Source of the DNA: Deltaproteobacteria bacterium
GTDB taxonomy: Bacteria > Myxococcota_A > UBA9160 > UBA4427
Assembly: GCA_029261855.1 (NCBI GenBank)
Contig: JAJDAN010000070.1
Location: 1-64,000 of the forward strand
Direction of reading: 5' to 3'
DNA length: 64,000 nucleotides
The position numbers were made by a program, and so were the translations under genes. The notes below the pieces were generated by a model. The model was given only the letters and a program-made list of their open reading frames with translations, did no database searches and had not been told where the DNA came from. This document shows, piece after piece, positions 15,797-24,555 of the stretch (position 1 is its first letter; each line of letters opens with the position of its first letter).

Positions 15797-17236
15797 CTAG
15801 CGGCCCCGCAGGCCGGCGAGCAGCTTCTCCCAGATGCCCCCGAAGCCGCCGTTGCTCATGACGAGCAGCAGGTCGCCGGACTGGGATTCGGACAACGCGC
15901 AGTCCACGATGGCATCGACGTCCGAGAGCGCGTCCGCCCGGATGCCGCGGGCCGAAAGCGCGTCGCACAGCTCCGCGGACGAGAACAACTCGGTGACTTC
16001 ACCCGTGGCGCTGTAGATCGGCTCGTCGGGAACTTCCTGGACGAGGACGCGGTCCGCACCGTCGAAGGCGCGCGCGTAGTCGTCCTGGAAGATGCGGCGT
16101 CGGCTCGTGTTCGTGCGGGGTTCGAAGATCGCGACGAGGCGTCGTTCCGGGTGGCGCGCGCGCAGGGCTCCGATGCTGCCGCGCACGGCGGTGGGGTGAT
16201 GGGCGAAGTCGTCGATCACGAGCACGCCGCCCTCCTCTCCCCGCTCTTCCTGCCGTCGTTTCACGCCGAGCGCGCGCGGTAGCGCCGCCACGGCTTCTTC
16301 GAGCGGGACCCCCAGCGCAGCAACGGTGGCCAGAGCCGCCAGGGTGTTCTCCACGTTGAAGTCGCCGTGGAACGGGGTCCGGACCCGCAGCGGCGGCTCA
16401 CCCTCGACGATCAGGTCGAAGACCGTCCCGTCTTCCCGCGCCTCGACGTTCGCCGCGCGCCACGACGTCCCCTCGCAGGGCTCGAGCGCGTAGCGCAGGA
16501 TGCGGCACGGCGCGCCGTAGACCACGTCGCGCACATCGTCGTGGCCCCAGGCCGCGACGATGGTGCCGCCTTCCGGGACTCTGGCGACCAGTTCGCGGAA
16601 GGCGGACTTCACGTGGTCGAGATCGCGGTAGATGTCCGCGTGGTCGAACTCGACCGAGGTCAGGATCAGGGTCTGCGGGTGGTAGTGGAGGAACTTCGGC
16701 GTCTTGTCGAAGAAGGCGGTGTCGTACTCGTCGCCCTCGACGACGAAGTGCTCGCCCTTCCCTTCCCGGAAGCTGCCCTCGAAGTCGCGGCTGATGCCCC
16801 CGACCAGCAGCGAGGGGTCGCGCCCGGTCGCCTCGAGCAGATAGGCGATCAGGTTCGTCGTCGTGGTCTTGCCGTGGGTGCCCGACACGACGACTGAATG
16901 CTTGTCGGCCATCGCCAGCTCGTAGAGGGCGTCCGAGAACGAGCGATACGGGACGCCGCTGTCCATCGCCGCGACCGCCTCGGGATTGTCCTTGCGCACC
17001 GCGTTCCCGATCACGAACAGATCCGGCAGGGCTCGGCCGTCGACCCGGAAGTTGTCCGGCGAGAAGCCCTCGCAGACCGGGATCTTCCAGGTCTCGAGGG
17101 CGGTGCTCATGGGCGGGTAGAGCCCGCTGTCGGACCCGGTCACCTTCCAGCCGCGCGCCTTGAGCAAGCCGGCGAGCGAACCCATGCCGGTGCCGCCGAT
17201 GGCGATGAAGTGAACGTGGCGGACGGCCGTGCTCAT
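15797..17236 (-). CDS. mpl: UDP-N-acetylmuramate:L-alanyl-gamma-D-glutamyl-meso-diaminopimelate ligase
   Basis: 479 residues from the ATG at 17236; an upstream ATG at 17290 would overlap the neighbouring gene. MurC-like N-terminus (HFIAIGGTGMGSLAGLLK), the SDSGLYPPMS segment specific to Mpl, ATP loop GTHGKTTTT at 119-127, then EGDEYDTAFFDKTPKFLHY and the C-terminal ligase domain. Mpl recycles the tripeptide released from old peptidoglycan by joining it to UDP-MurNAc in the cytoplasm. It lies in a cluster with a serine hydrolase and an LD-carboxypeptidase, i.e. a peptidoglycan-recycling set. Confidence 0.95.
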   Translation of the reverse strand: MSTAVRHVHFIAIGGTGMGSLAGLLKARGWKVTGSDSGLYPPMSTALETWKIPVCEGFSPDNFRVDGRALPDLFVIGNAVRKDNPEAVAAMDSGVPYRSFSDALYELAMADKHSVVVSGTHGKTTTTNLIAYLLEATGRDPSLLVGGISRDFEGSFREGKGEHFVVEGDEYDTAFFDKTPKFLHYHPQTLILTSVEFDHADIYRDLDHVKSAFRELVARVPEGGTIVAAWGHDDVRDVVYGAPCRILRYALEPCEGTSWRAANVEAREDGTVFDLIVEGEPPLRVRTPFHGDFNVENTLAALATVAALGVPLEEAVAALPRALGVKRRQEERGEEGGVLVIDDFAHHPTAVRGSIGALRARHPERRLVAIFEPRTNTSRRRIFQDDYARAFDGADRVLVQEVPDEPIYSATGEVTELFSSAELCDALSARGIRADALSDVDAIVDCALSESQSGDLLLVMSNGGFGGIWEKLLAGLRGR

Positions 17237-17255
17237 CGAGACGTCATCCGGACGC

Positions 17256-18449
17256 TCATCCAGAAGTGAAGGCGTCCATGATGTAGTCATGGACGGTTGG
17301 TCGCAGACCGAACCGGCTCTTCTTCGCGATCAGGTGCACGCGGTTGGTGAGCATCACGACGATCGCCTCCTTCTCGAGATCGATCCACAGCGACGTTCCC
17401 GTGAAGCCGAGGTGGCCGATGGAGTTCTCGGAGAAGTGCACACCGGACGACGACTGGCCGGGCGTGGGTCGGTCCCAGCCGAGTGCCCAGACGGAGTCTT
17501 CCGGGCCTTCCTGGCGACGCGAGAACTCTCGCACGGCATCCTGGGGCAGCAGGTCGCTGCGTCCGTGCCAGACGTCCAGCCAGATCTGTGCGAAGCGCAT
17601 CACGTCGTCGGCGGTCGAGAAGAGCCCGGCATGACCCGCGACGCCGCCCATGGCGGACGCGTTGGGGTCGTGCACCTCGCCCCACAAGATGCGGTCGCGC
17701 CAGGGACAGTTCTCGGTGGCGGCGACGCGGCGCAATCGCTCGGGAGACAGGGCCGGCGCGCCAGCTTCGTCGCCGTCCACCCGGAGCTGCGGGTGGAAGC
17801 GCGTATCACCCAGCTCGAGAGGCCCGAAGATCCGCTCGTCGCAGAAGGCGTCGAGCCCCTGCCCGCTGACCGCTTCGACCACCGCACCGAGGACGATGAA
17901 GTCGAGGTCGCCGTAGACGGCGGCCGCGCCGGGCTCGTGGACGAGGCCCGATCGGATCACGCGGTCGAGGATCCATTCCCGACCCTCGGGCGTTCCGATC
18001 AGCCGCTCGGCCGTCTTGCGTTCCTTCTTGAGAAGCAGCTCGTGGAAACCGCGCCAGGGGCGCAGCCCCGCCGAATGCGTGAGGAGCTGTCTCAGGGTGA
18101 CGGCTTCCTTGTCTCGTTCCGCGAACGCCGGCAGCACCTTGGCGACCGGGGCGTCGAGCTCGAGCTTGCCCTCCGAAACGAGCAGCAGGATGGCCGTGGT
18201 CGTCGCCATGGGCTTCGTGAGCGAAGCCAGGTCGAAGATCGTATCCCGCGCCATCGGAACGCGTTCGGGCTGCACGACCGCCAGGCCCCGCACCTTCTCG
18301 AATTCCATCAGCTCGAGGGTGCCGGTGGCCGGGTCCTGGCGCGGCATGCGCGCGAGGATCACGGCACCGGGGATCTGGGCACCCTCGATCGCCTTGTCGA
18401 GTGCTCGATCCACCCGTGCGAGCTTCCGCCGGACAACGGCCCACTTCAT
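17256..18449 (-). CDS. Beta-lactamase-like serine hydrolase
   Basis: 397 residues from the ATG at 18449; the open frame reaches 18572 but the extension is not family-like. SxxK is SLTK at 76-79 (FDLASLTKPMATT), the second motif is a YxD variant (VYGDLDF) rather than YxN, and the third is HLGFTG in place of KTG, as in class C/EstB-type hydrolases. No signal peptide is obvious, so it may act in the cytoplasm or need a different start. Together with mpl and the LD-carboxypeptidase it could process muropeptides, but an esterase function is equally possible. Confidence 0.85.
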   Translation of the reverse strand: MKWAVVRRKLARVDRALDKAIEGAQIPGAVILARMPRQDPATGTLELMEFEKVRGLAVVQPERVPMARDTIFDLASLTKPMATTTAILLLVSEGKLELDAPVAKVLPAFAERDKEAVTLRQLLTHSAGLRPWRGFHELLLKKERKTAERLIGTPEGREWILDRVIRSGLVHEPGAAAVYGDLDFIVLGAVVEAVSGQGLDAFCDERIFGPLELGDTRFHPQLRVDGDEAGAPALSPERLRRVAATENCPWRDRILWGEVHDPNASAMGGVAGHAGLFSTADDVMRFAQIWLDVWHGRSDLLPQDAVREFSRRQEGPEDSVWALGWDRPTPGQSSSGVHFSENSIGHLGFTGTSLWIDLEKEAIVVMLTNRVHLIAKKSRFGLRPTVHDYIMDAFTSG

Positions 18450-18519
18450 GACTGGATGTCTCTCTTCGTCTCGGGTCAGACGCTTGACTGGCGTTCCGGG
18501 GGGCGCGCCTAGGTTACCG

Positions 18520-19527
18520 CTATCTGCGCGCGACGGGAAACTCGAGAAGCTCGATCTCGCCCCGCTCTCCATCGATCGCCGCCCGCCCCCCGTGAGGCCA
18601 GGGACGATTCTCGGCCCCGTGACCGAACGGGAGCCCGACGACCGCCGGCACGCCCGCGGCGCCCACCACGTCCCGCACGACCTGCTCCGCCGTGGGGCCG
18701 CCGCTCTCGGGCGGATCGCAAGCGTGAAGACAGCCGAACCCGATGCCCGCCGCGACCTCGAGCTTTCCGGCGGCGTGCAGCTGCCAGAGCATCCGATCGA
18801 TGCGGTACGGCGCCTCGCCGACCTCTTCGAGCATCAGGATCGCGTCGCGGGTGTCGATCTCCCAGGGCGTACCCAGGCTCGCGACCACCAGGCTCAAGGA
18901 TCCGCCGACCAGGCGACCCTCTCGCCAACCCCCGACCAGTGCTTCGCCCGGGAGCGGCGACATCTCGCCGACCCCCGACAGCATGCGCGCCAGCTCACCG
19001 TGGGCTTCGGTCGGCGCGCGCGCCCCCGACTCGAGCATCGGTCCGTGCACGCTCACGAGGCCGACGGATCGACGCAGCCAGAGCATCAGGCTCGTGACGT
19101 CGCTGTAGCCGACGAGTGGCTTGCCGGCCTTGCGGAAGGTCTCGGCGTCGAGTCGTGCCAGGATGCGCTGGCTGCCGTACCCACCGCGCGCGCACAGGAT
19201 CCCGTGCACGTCGGGATCGCGGACGAATGCCATCAGCTCCGCCGCACGAGCCGCGTCGCTTCCCGCCAGATACCCCTCGCGTGCCAGCACCGCATCGCCG
19301 CGCCGCGGTTCGAACCCGAGCGCACGGACGAGCTGCTCGCCCGCCTCGAGCGCCTCGCCGTCGATGGGACTCGCCGGTGTCGCGATCCCGATGGTGTCCC
19401 CGGGACGAAGCGCGCGTGCCTTGCGAAGGCTGGTCAGAAGGGCTCGTCCATGTCCGGCGGCGGGCGGGGAGGCTGGAAGCCGCCGCTGCCCGGAGCACCG
19501 CCGTACGGATCGTCGCTCATGGGCCAA
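18520..19527 (-). CDS. ldcA: Peptidase S66, LD-carboxypeptidase
   Basis: 335 residues in the open frame; the S66 homology begins only at ALRPGDTIGIATPASP (about residue 39). Nucleophile Ser in GYSDVTSL, the GILCARGGYGSQRIL and GPMLESG blocks, and Glu/His region EEVGEAPYRIDRM...LPFGHGAENRPWPHG are present. The enzyme removes the terminal D-Ala from cytoplasmic tetrapeptides in peptidoglycan recycling. The start is a problem: the ATG at 19527 overlaps dnaB by 94 bases, and no ATG, GTG or TTG lies nearer. A CTG at 19437, overlapping the dnaB stop as CTGA, is possible. Confidence 0.88.
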   Translation of the reverse strand: MAHERRSVRRCSGQRRLPASPPAAGHGRALLTSLRKARALRPGDTIGIATPASPIDGEALEAGEQLVRALGFEPRRGDAVLAREGYLAGSDAARAAELMAFVRDPDVHGILCARGGYGSQRILARLDAETFRKAGKPLVGYSDVTSLMLWLRRSVGLVSVHGPMLESGARAPTEAHGELARMLSGVGEMSPLPGEALVGGWREGRLVGGSLSLVVASLGTPWEIDTRDAILMLEEVGEAPYRIDRMLWQLHAAGKLEVAAGIGFGCLHACDPPESGGPTAEQVVRDVVGAAGVPAVVGLPFGHGAENRPWPHGGRAAIDGERGEIELLEFPVARR

Positions 19528-20936
19528 TCCGAGAAGCGTGCGAAGCGACCCTCGAACTTGAGCTTCACGGTACCGGTGGGCCCGTTGCGCTGCTTGGCGA
19601 TGATCAGCTCCGCGAGATCCTCGTACTCGGTCTCTTTGTTGTAGACCACGTCGCGGTAGATGAAGCCGATGAGATCTGCGTCCTGTTCGATGGCGCCGGA
19701 CTCGCGCAAGTCGGCGAGCATCGGCCGCTTGTCTTCCTTCCGGGTTTCCGGCCCCCGGTTCAGCTGCGATAGCGCGATGACCGGGATCTCGAGCTCCTTC
19801 GCGAGACCCTTCAGGCCTCGGCTGATCTCCGAGATCTCCTGCTCGCGACTCTGGGTGTTGTGGTCGCCATGCGCCAGCTGCAGGTAGTCGACGATCACCA
19901 TGTCGAGGCCGTGCTGTGCGTGCAGTCGCCGGCTCTTGGCGCGCATCTCGAGCACCGTCGCAGCGCCCGTGTCGTCGATGAAGATGTTCGAGTTCGCGAG
20001 ACTACCCGCCGCGGCGACCAGTCGCGCGTGCGCCTCGAGGGCGATCAAACCCGAGCGGAAGGCGGAGAAGTCGACCTCGGCTTCGGAGGACAGCAGGCGC
20101 AGCACCAGGGAGCGGGTCGTCATCTCGAGCGAGAACACCGCGACCTTCTTGTCGTGATCAACGGCGGCATTGCGCGCAATGTTGAGCGCGAGGGCCGTCT
20201 TGCCCATGGAGGGACGCGCGGCCAGAATGAACAGGTCGCCGGGCTGGAGCCCGCCCGTGTCCCGGTCGAATGCCTCGAAACCCGTCGGAACGCCGGTGAG
20301 CTCACCGCTGCGACTCATCAGCACGTCGATGTGGTCGACGGCCTTGTGCATCTCCACCGACAGGGGACTCAACGTCGAGGACGCCTTCTCCTGGCTGAGC
20401 GCGAAGATCTTCGACTCGGCGGCGTCGAGCAGCTGGCTCGAGGGCTCGGTCTGGTCGAAGGCGAGACTGACGATCTCGCTGGCGGTGTGGATCACGGACC
20501 GCTTGATCGCCTTGTCGCGGACGATCTTCGAGTAGTAGGTGATGTTCGCCGCCGTGGCCTCGTAGTCGGCGATCTCGGCAAGCAGGACGGGCCCACCAAT
20601 GGAATCGAGCAGGTCGCGGCTCTTCAGGTAGTCGGACAGCGTCGTGATGTCGACGGGCTGGTTGGCGTCCTTGAGGGACACCATCGCCTCGAAGAGCCTG
20701 CGATGCGCGGGGACGTAGAAGTCGTCGGGCCGCAACTCACCGGCGATCTCGTGGACCGCTTCGTTGTCGAGCAAGATCGCCGACAACACGGCCTTCTCCG
20801 CCTGCGCATCGTGCGGCGGGACACGGTCTCGGGGAGAGACCCGCCCTTGCGAGCCCTGCGCTGCACGTCCCGAACTGGACGGCGCGTCGGGCGGCGGACC
20901 CTGATCCATGCGTTCCCATCCGCCGGACGAATCCAA
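19434..20936 (-). CDS. dnaB: Replicative DNA helicase DnaB
   Basis: 500 residues. The N-terminal primase-interaction domain starts near residue 42 (HDAQAEKAVLSAILLDNEAVHEIAGEL); the RecA-like helicase core has Walker A RPSMGKTA with Lys246, FSLEMTTRSL, MVIVDYLQL as Walker B and the arginine-finger region IAKQRNGPTGTVKL. No intein. The C-terminus is a Gly/Pro-rich tail. ATG codons at 20936 and 20909 are both possible. It follows rplI as in many bacteria, but 212 bases separate them and an own promoter is visible. Confidence 0.97.
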   Translation of the reverse strand: MDSSGGWERMDQGPPPDAPSSSGRAAQGSQGRVSPRDRVPPHDAQAEKAVLSAILLDNEAVHEIAGELRPDDFYVPAHRRLFEAMVSLKDANQPVDITTLSDYLKSRDLLDSIGGPVLLAEIADYEATAANITYYSKIVRDKAIKRSVIHTASEIVSLAFDQTEPSSQLLDAAESKIFALSQEKASSTLSPLSVEMHKAVDHIDVLMSRSGELTGVPTGFEAFDRDTGGLQPGDLFILAARPSMGKTALALNIARNAAVDHDKKVAVFSLEMTTRSLVLRLLSSEAEVDFSAFRSGLIALEAHARLVAAAGSLANSNIFIDDTGAATVLEMRAKSRRLHAQHGLDMVIVDYLQLAHGDHNTQSREQEISEISRGLKGLAKELEIPVIALSQLNRGPETRKEDKRPMLADLRESGAIEQDADLIGFIYRDVVYNKETEYEDLAELIIAKQRNGPTGTVKLKFEGRFARFSDWPMSDDPYGGAPGSGGFQPPRPPPDMDEPF

Positions 20937-20995
20937 GCTCCCTCACCCCCATCCGACCCTGATCGATGAACCGCGCGAAGCCGCGCCGGGGACCG

Positions 20996-21004
20996 AGTAT
21001 ACCA
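20996..21004 (-). promoter_or_regulatory. Extended -10 promoter of dnaB
   Basis: The minus strand reads TGGTATACT, an extended -10 (TGnTATACT). It lies about 60 bases before the dnaB ATG at 20936 in the 212-base rplI-dnaB gap. No good -35 is seen, as expected for the extended type. Confidence 0.55.
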
Positions 21005-21148
21005 GCCGCGCGCGGAGCCGGAGCGTCGAAGCGAACGCTGCGAAGAAATTCGGCGAGTAACGGCGTTCTCCGTCCCGGGACCCGCCGCTCGGAGCGCTTC
21101 CCTAGACGGCGTCCTGGGAAGCGACGATGCAAAGGTCGAAGACCTCGG

Positions 21149-21691
21149 CTAGTCGTCGTCGAAATCGCGATCGAAGTCGTGTCCGCCGGTGGGCGCGTCG
21201 TCGTCGTCGTCGACATCGTCCGGCGGCGCGACGACCTCGCCGCTCGCCGTGACGGTCACCTTGACGGTTGCGGACATTTCTCGGTGCAGGCGGACCTGCA
21301 CCGCGTGCTCGCCCGTGGTCTTGATGGGTTCGTCGACGCTCAGCTTCCGGCGATCGATCTTGATGCCCTTCTCGGCCATCAGATCGGCGACCTGCTGCAG
21401 GGTCACAGAGCCGAAGAGCTTGCCCTCGGCACCCGCCTGCATCTCGATCTCGAGCTCGAGGGCCTCGACCTGCTTCTTCGCGCCCACGAGGTCCTTCAGT
21501 AGCTTCGCCTGCTCTTCGGCGATGATGCGTCGGTGGTGCTCGAGCTCGTTGATGCGCGCATCGGTCGCGATCGACGCCTTCCCGTTCGGAAGCAGGAAGT
21601 TACGCGCGTAGCCCGGCTTGACGCTCACGACGTCACCGGCGTCTCCGAGCTTCTCGACGTCCTCGCGGAGGATCAGCTTGACTTGAGCCAT
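21149..21691 (-). CDS. rplI: 50S ribosomal protein bL9
   Basis: 180 residues. The N-terminal RNA-binding domain (VKLILREDVEKLGDAGDVVSVKPGYARNFLLPNGKA), the long connecting helix and the C-terminal domain (GSVTLQQVADLMAEKG) are complete to about residue 150. Beyond that is an extra Asp-rich tail (PPDDVDDDDDAPTGGHDFDRDFDDD) not present in E. coli L9. It is the last gene of the rpsF-rpsR-rplI operon. Confidence 0.98.
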   Translation of the reverse strand: MAQVKLILREDVEKLGDAGDVVSVKPGYARNFLLPNGKASIATDARINELEHHRRIIAEEQAKLLKDLVGAKKQVEALELEIEMQAGAEGKLFGSVTLQQVADLMAEKGIKIDRRKLSVDEPIKTTGEHAVQVRLHREMSATVKVTVTASGEVVAPPDDVDDDDDAPTGGHDFDRDFDDD

Positions 21692-21708
21692 GGTTCTTCT
21701 CCCGGCGC

Positions 21709-22095
21709 CTAGACGTGTTTCGCCGCGTAGGGCAGCAGCGCGATCTGCCGAGCCCGCTTGATCTGGACGGCCAGCTTGCGCTGGTGCTTCGCGCAGGTCC
21801 CGGAGATCCGGCTGGGCGTCACCTTGCCCGTCTCGGTGATGAAGAGCCGCAGGGTCTTCGGCTCCTTGTAGTCGAGCAGGAGCTTCTTGTCGGCGCAGAA
21901 GCGACAGACCTTCCGGCGCTGGAACATCCGCTTCTTCGACTTGCGAGCCTTCTTGCGCGCGCGGGCGCGAAGCTTCGCCTTGACGCTCCAGTTGCTGCGG
22001 CGCTCGTCGTCGCCGCGTCCCCGGGAGGACCGATCGTCGTCACGTCCCCGGGGCGCCGGCCGGCGCTCGCGGTCCGGTGCCTGATCTTCGCTCAT
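21709..22095 (-). CDS. rpsR: 30S ribosomal protein bS18
   Basis: 128 residues. The conserved core is at the C-terminus ([18 protein letters not shown]...[35 protein letters not shown]). It has a CxxC...CxxH set, i.e. the zinc-binding form of S18. An N-terminal extension of about 55 residues is rich in Arg and Asp and is absent from most S18. The ATG overlaps the rpsF stop (ATGA). Confidence 0.97.
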   Translation of the reverse strand: MSEDQAPDRERRPAPRGRDDDRSSRGRGDDERRSNWSVKAKLRARARKKARKSKKRMFQRRKVCRFCADKKLLLDYKEPKTLRLFITETGKVTPSRISGTCAKHQRKLAVQIKRARQIALLPYAAKHV

Positions 22096-22724
22096 GACTT
22101 CGTCTCCTCGTCGTCACCCGAGTCGCTGCCGGACTCGTCGCCGGCGTCTGCACTCTCGCCAGCGCCTGCGCTCGCGTCAGCATCCGCGCTCTCGCCGGCA
22201 TCTGCGCTCGCACCAGCATCTGCGTCGGGCGCGTCGGCGCTGGCTTCCGTGTCCTCGGATGCGGGCTCGTTCGCGGCGGCTTCGGCCTGCTGGCGCGCCT
22301 CTTCAGCGGCCTGACGCTCCACCTCTTCGCGCGCGGCGGCCTCCTCGGCTTCGCGGGCGGCCTTCTCGGCGGCGCGCTTCTCCTGGTCGGCCTCGGCGAT
22401 GCGCGCGTCTTCCTTGCGCCGCTCGATGTCTGCGACCTCCTCTTCGACCTTGATGGTCATGAAGCGGAGGACCGACTCTTCGATGCGAAGGATGCGCTCG
22501 AGCTCATCCACCACCTTGCCATCGTCGATGAACGACAGCACGTAGTAGTGGCCCTTCTGGAACTTGTCGATCTCGTAGGCGAGCTTGCGCTTGCCGAGAT
22601 CCGTGCACATCAGGCGCGTCGAGCCGCCCTGGTCGAGTACACCGTCCATCCGTTGCAGGATCGACTCGGTGCCCTCGCTCGAGATCTCGGGCTGGACGAT
22701 GACGGTCGTTTCGTATTCCCGCAC
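22092..22724 (-). CDS. rpsF: 30S ribosomal protein bS6 with long acidic tail
   Basis: 210 residues from a GTG at 22724, preceded by AGGAG at suitable distance; the open frame upstream to 22838 is not S6-like. The ferredoxin-like S6 core is at 1-95 ([49 protein letters not shown]). It is followed by a charged helix of Ala/Glu/Arg and then a tail of about 70 residues in which SADA, DAGES and similar units repeat. The tail resembles none of the standard bS6 proteins except for the general tendency to acidic tails. Confidence 0.96.
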   Translation of the reverse strand: MREYETTVIVQPEISSEGTESILQRMDGVLDQGGSTRLMCTDLGKRKLAYEIDKFQKGHYYVLSFIDDGKVVDELERILRIEESVLRFMTIKVEEEVADIERRKEDARIAEADQEKRAAEKAAREAEEAAAREEVERQAAEEARQQAEAAANEPASEDTEASADAPDADAGASADAGESADADASAGAGESADAGDESGSDSGDDEETKS

Positions 22725-22740
22725 TGCTTCTCCTCGTGGA

Positions 22741-22759
22741 CGGACGCGCGAAGCGTCCG
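22741..22759 (-). promoter_or_regulatory. Hairpin in the rpsF leader, possible S6:S18 autoregulatory element
   Basis: CGGACGC/GCGTCCG forms a perfect 7-bp stem with a 5-base loop, ending about 6 bases before the rpsF Shine-Dalgarno sequence. In several bacteria an S6:S18 complex binds a hairpin with a CCG motif in this place. A second inverted repeat (CGCCCGGG, 22855-22862 and 22885-22892) lies further upstream. The remainder of the 234-base rpsF-pdxT gap shows no gene. Confidence 0.3.
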
Positions 22760-22958
22760 AGCCCAAGCATGCGATCCGGTCGGCGGGTCCGTCCGGTTGC
22801 ACCTGGACTGAGGGAAATGGGAGACCTGGGCCGCGCACGACTGCGCACGGGGGTCGCCCGGGGGCGGTATGGGTAGCATGCCCGCCCGGGCGTTGCGATG
22901 GCCGTCGTGTCGGGCGCGCTGGCGAAACCCGCGATGCGCCCGCGGGGGCACAGCCCTC

Positions 22959-23564
22959 TCAGCCTGCGGCGTCGACGAGCAGCCGGTGGACCCGAAGGTC
23001 GTCGGTCAACTCCGGATGAAAGGTGCAGGCGAAGCGGTTTCCCTGGCGCACGAGAACCGGCTCTCCGTCGACCCGGGCCAGCACCTCCACGTCGGGCCCC
23101 AGCTCGACCAGGCGGGGCGCCCGGATGAACACGCACCGCAGACCACTGAAGTCCCCCGAGCCCGGATCGGTCTCCGACGCGAAGGAGTCGACCTGGGTGC
23201 CGTAGTCGTTTCGCAGAGCGACGAGATCCATCAGCCCGAGGGTGGGCACGGGGTGATGACGCGCCTCCCGAGAGATCAGGATCGCGCCCGCGCAAGTACC
23301 GAGCACCGGTCGCCCGGAGTCCGCGAACACTCGTAGGGGTTCGCGCAGCCCGAGTCGGTCGATCCCCTTGCTGATCGTGGTGCTCTCTCCGCCCGGCAGG
23401 ATCAGCGCGTCGAGGTCGCCGAGGTGCTTCTCGCGCAGCACCCGGACGACGTCCGCGCCCAGCCGGGTGACCGCCGAGGCATGCGCCTCCACGTCCCCCT
23501 GGATCGCGAGGATGCCCACCCTGCACGGACGGGCCGAGGGCGCGGAAGAGTCGTCGGCAGGCAT
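22959..23564 (-). CDS. pdxT: Pyridoxal 5'-phosphate synthase glutaminase subunit
   Basis: 201 residues, the usual size. Class I glutaminase triad: Cys in PVLGTCAGAILI, and His-Glu in CTFHPELTDD near the C-terminus; N-terminal GILAIQGDVEAHASAV and ILPGGESTTI are PdxT signatures. It releases ammonia from glutamine and channels it to PdxS for one-step PLP formation from ribose 5-phosphate and glyceraldehyde 3-phosphate. It follows pdxS by 27 bases. Confidence 0.97.
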   Translation of the reverse strand: MPADDSSAPSARPCRVGILAIQGDVEAHASAVTRLGADVVRVLREKHLGDLDALILPGGESTTISKGIDRLGLREPLRVFADSGRPVLGTCAGAILISREARHHPVPTLGLMDLVALRNDYGTQVDSFASETDPGSGDFSGLRCVFIRAPRLVELGPDVEVLARVDGEPVLVRQGNRFACTFHPELTDDLRVHRLLVDAAG

Positions 23565-23591
23565 CCTCGTCCCCTGGCTCCCCTGGCTTCC

Positions 23592-24521
23592 CTACCAGCC
23601 CCGGTTCGCCAGACGCTGGCTCTCGTCGAGGGTCTCCATCTCGATCCCCTCCATCGCGTCGCCCAGGCCTCGGGATGCCGCCACCACTTCTTCGGCGTCT
23701 TCCCAGTGGGTATTGGCGCGGACGATCGCTCGGGCGCGTGTGTCCGGGTCGGCGCTCTTGAAGATGCCCGAGCCTACGAACACGGCTTCTGCACCGAGCA
23801 TCCGGCAGAGCGCTGCGTCGGCCGGCGTGGCGATACCGCCCGCGGCGAAGTTCGGCACCGGCAGACGCCCGTGCTGGTGGACGAAGCAGACCAGGTCGTA
23901 AGGTGCGCCGAGATCGCGGGCGGTGGACATCAGCTCTTCCGGCGCCCGGGCCTGGATCCCCCGGATGTCGCCCGTGACCTGGCGCAGGTGCCGGACGGCC
24001 TCGACGATGTTTCCGCTGCCTGCCTCGCCCTTGGTGCGGATCATGGCCGCGCCCTCGCCGATCCGGCGGAGGGCCTCACCGAGGTTGCGCGCACCGCAAA
24101 CGAACGGCGACCGGAAGTCGTGCTTCGCGATGTGGTGCTGGTCGTCCGCGGGGGTCAAGACCTCGCTCTCGTCGATGAAGTCGACACCCAGGGCCTCGAG
24201 GATGCGGGCTTCGGCCATGTGACCGATGCGCACCTTCGCCATGACGGGGATCGAGACCGAGCGCTGGATCTCCTCGATCATCTCGACGTTGCTCATGCGC
24301 GCGACACCGCCGTCCCGGCGGATGTCCGCGGGCACCCGCTCGAGGGCCATCACCGCGCAGGCACCGGCGTCCTCGGCGATCTTCGCCTGGGTGGAGTCGG
24401 TGACGTCCATGATGACGCCGCCTTTCAGCATCTCGGCCAGTCCGACCTTCAACTCGAAGGCCTCCGCGGTGGTTCGTGCCGTGCCGCTGCCGTTGCCGTT
24501 GCCGGGATTCGGGTTTGCCAT
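23592..24521 (-). CDS. pdxS: Pyridoxal 5'-phosphate synthase lyase subunit
   Basis: 309 residues, a (beta/alpha)8 barrel that forms dodecamers with PdxT. Near-universal PdxS blocks are visible: [49 protein letters not shown] with the first catalytic Lys, [15 protein letters not shown] and [15 protein letters not shown] with the second. The first 15 residues form a Gly/Asn-rich leader. It uses the DXP-independent route to vitamin B6. It lies between the MocR-type regulator (34 bases upstream) and pdxT, all on one strand. Confidence 0.98.
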   Translation of the reverse strand: MANPNPGNGNGSGTARTTAEAFELKVGLAEMLKGGVIMDVTDSTQAKIAEDAGACAVMALERVPADIRRDGGVARMSNVEMIEEIQRSVSIPVMAKVRIGHMAEARILEALGVDFIDESEVLTPADDQHHIAKHDFRSPFVCGARNLGEALRRIGEGAAMIRTKGEAGSGNIVEAVRHLRQVTGDIRGIQARAPEELMSTARDLGAPYDLVCFVHQHGRLPVPNFAAGGIATPADAALCRMLGAEAVFVGSGIFKSADPDTRARAIVRANTHWEDAEEVVAASRGLGDAMEGIEMETLDESQRLANRGW

Positions 24522-24555
24522 GACTCGTTTCTCTCCTGGGGTTGAACTGTTCTTC

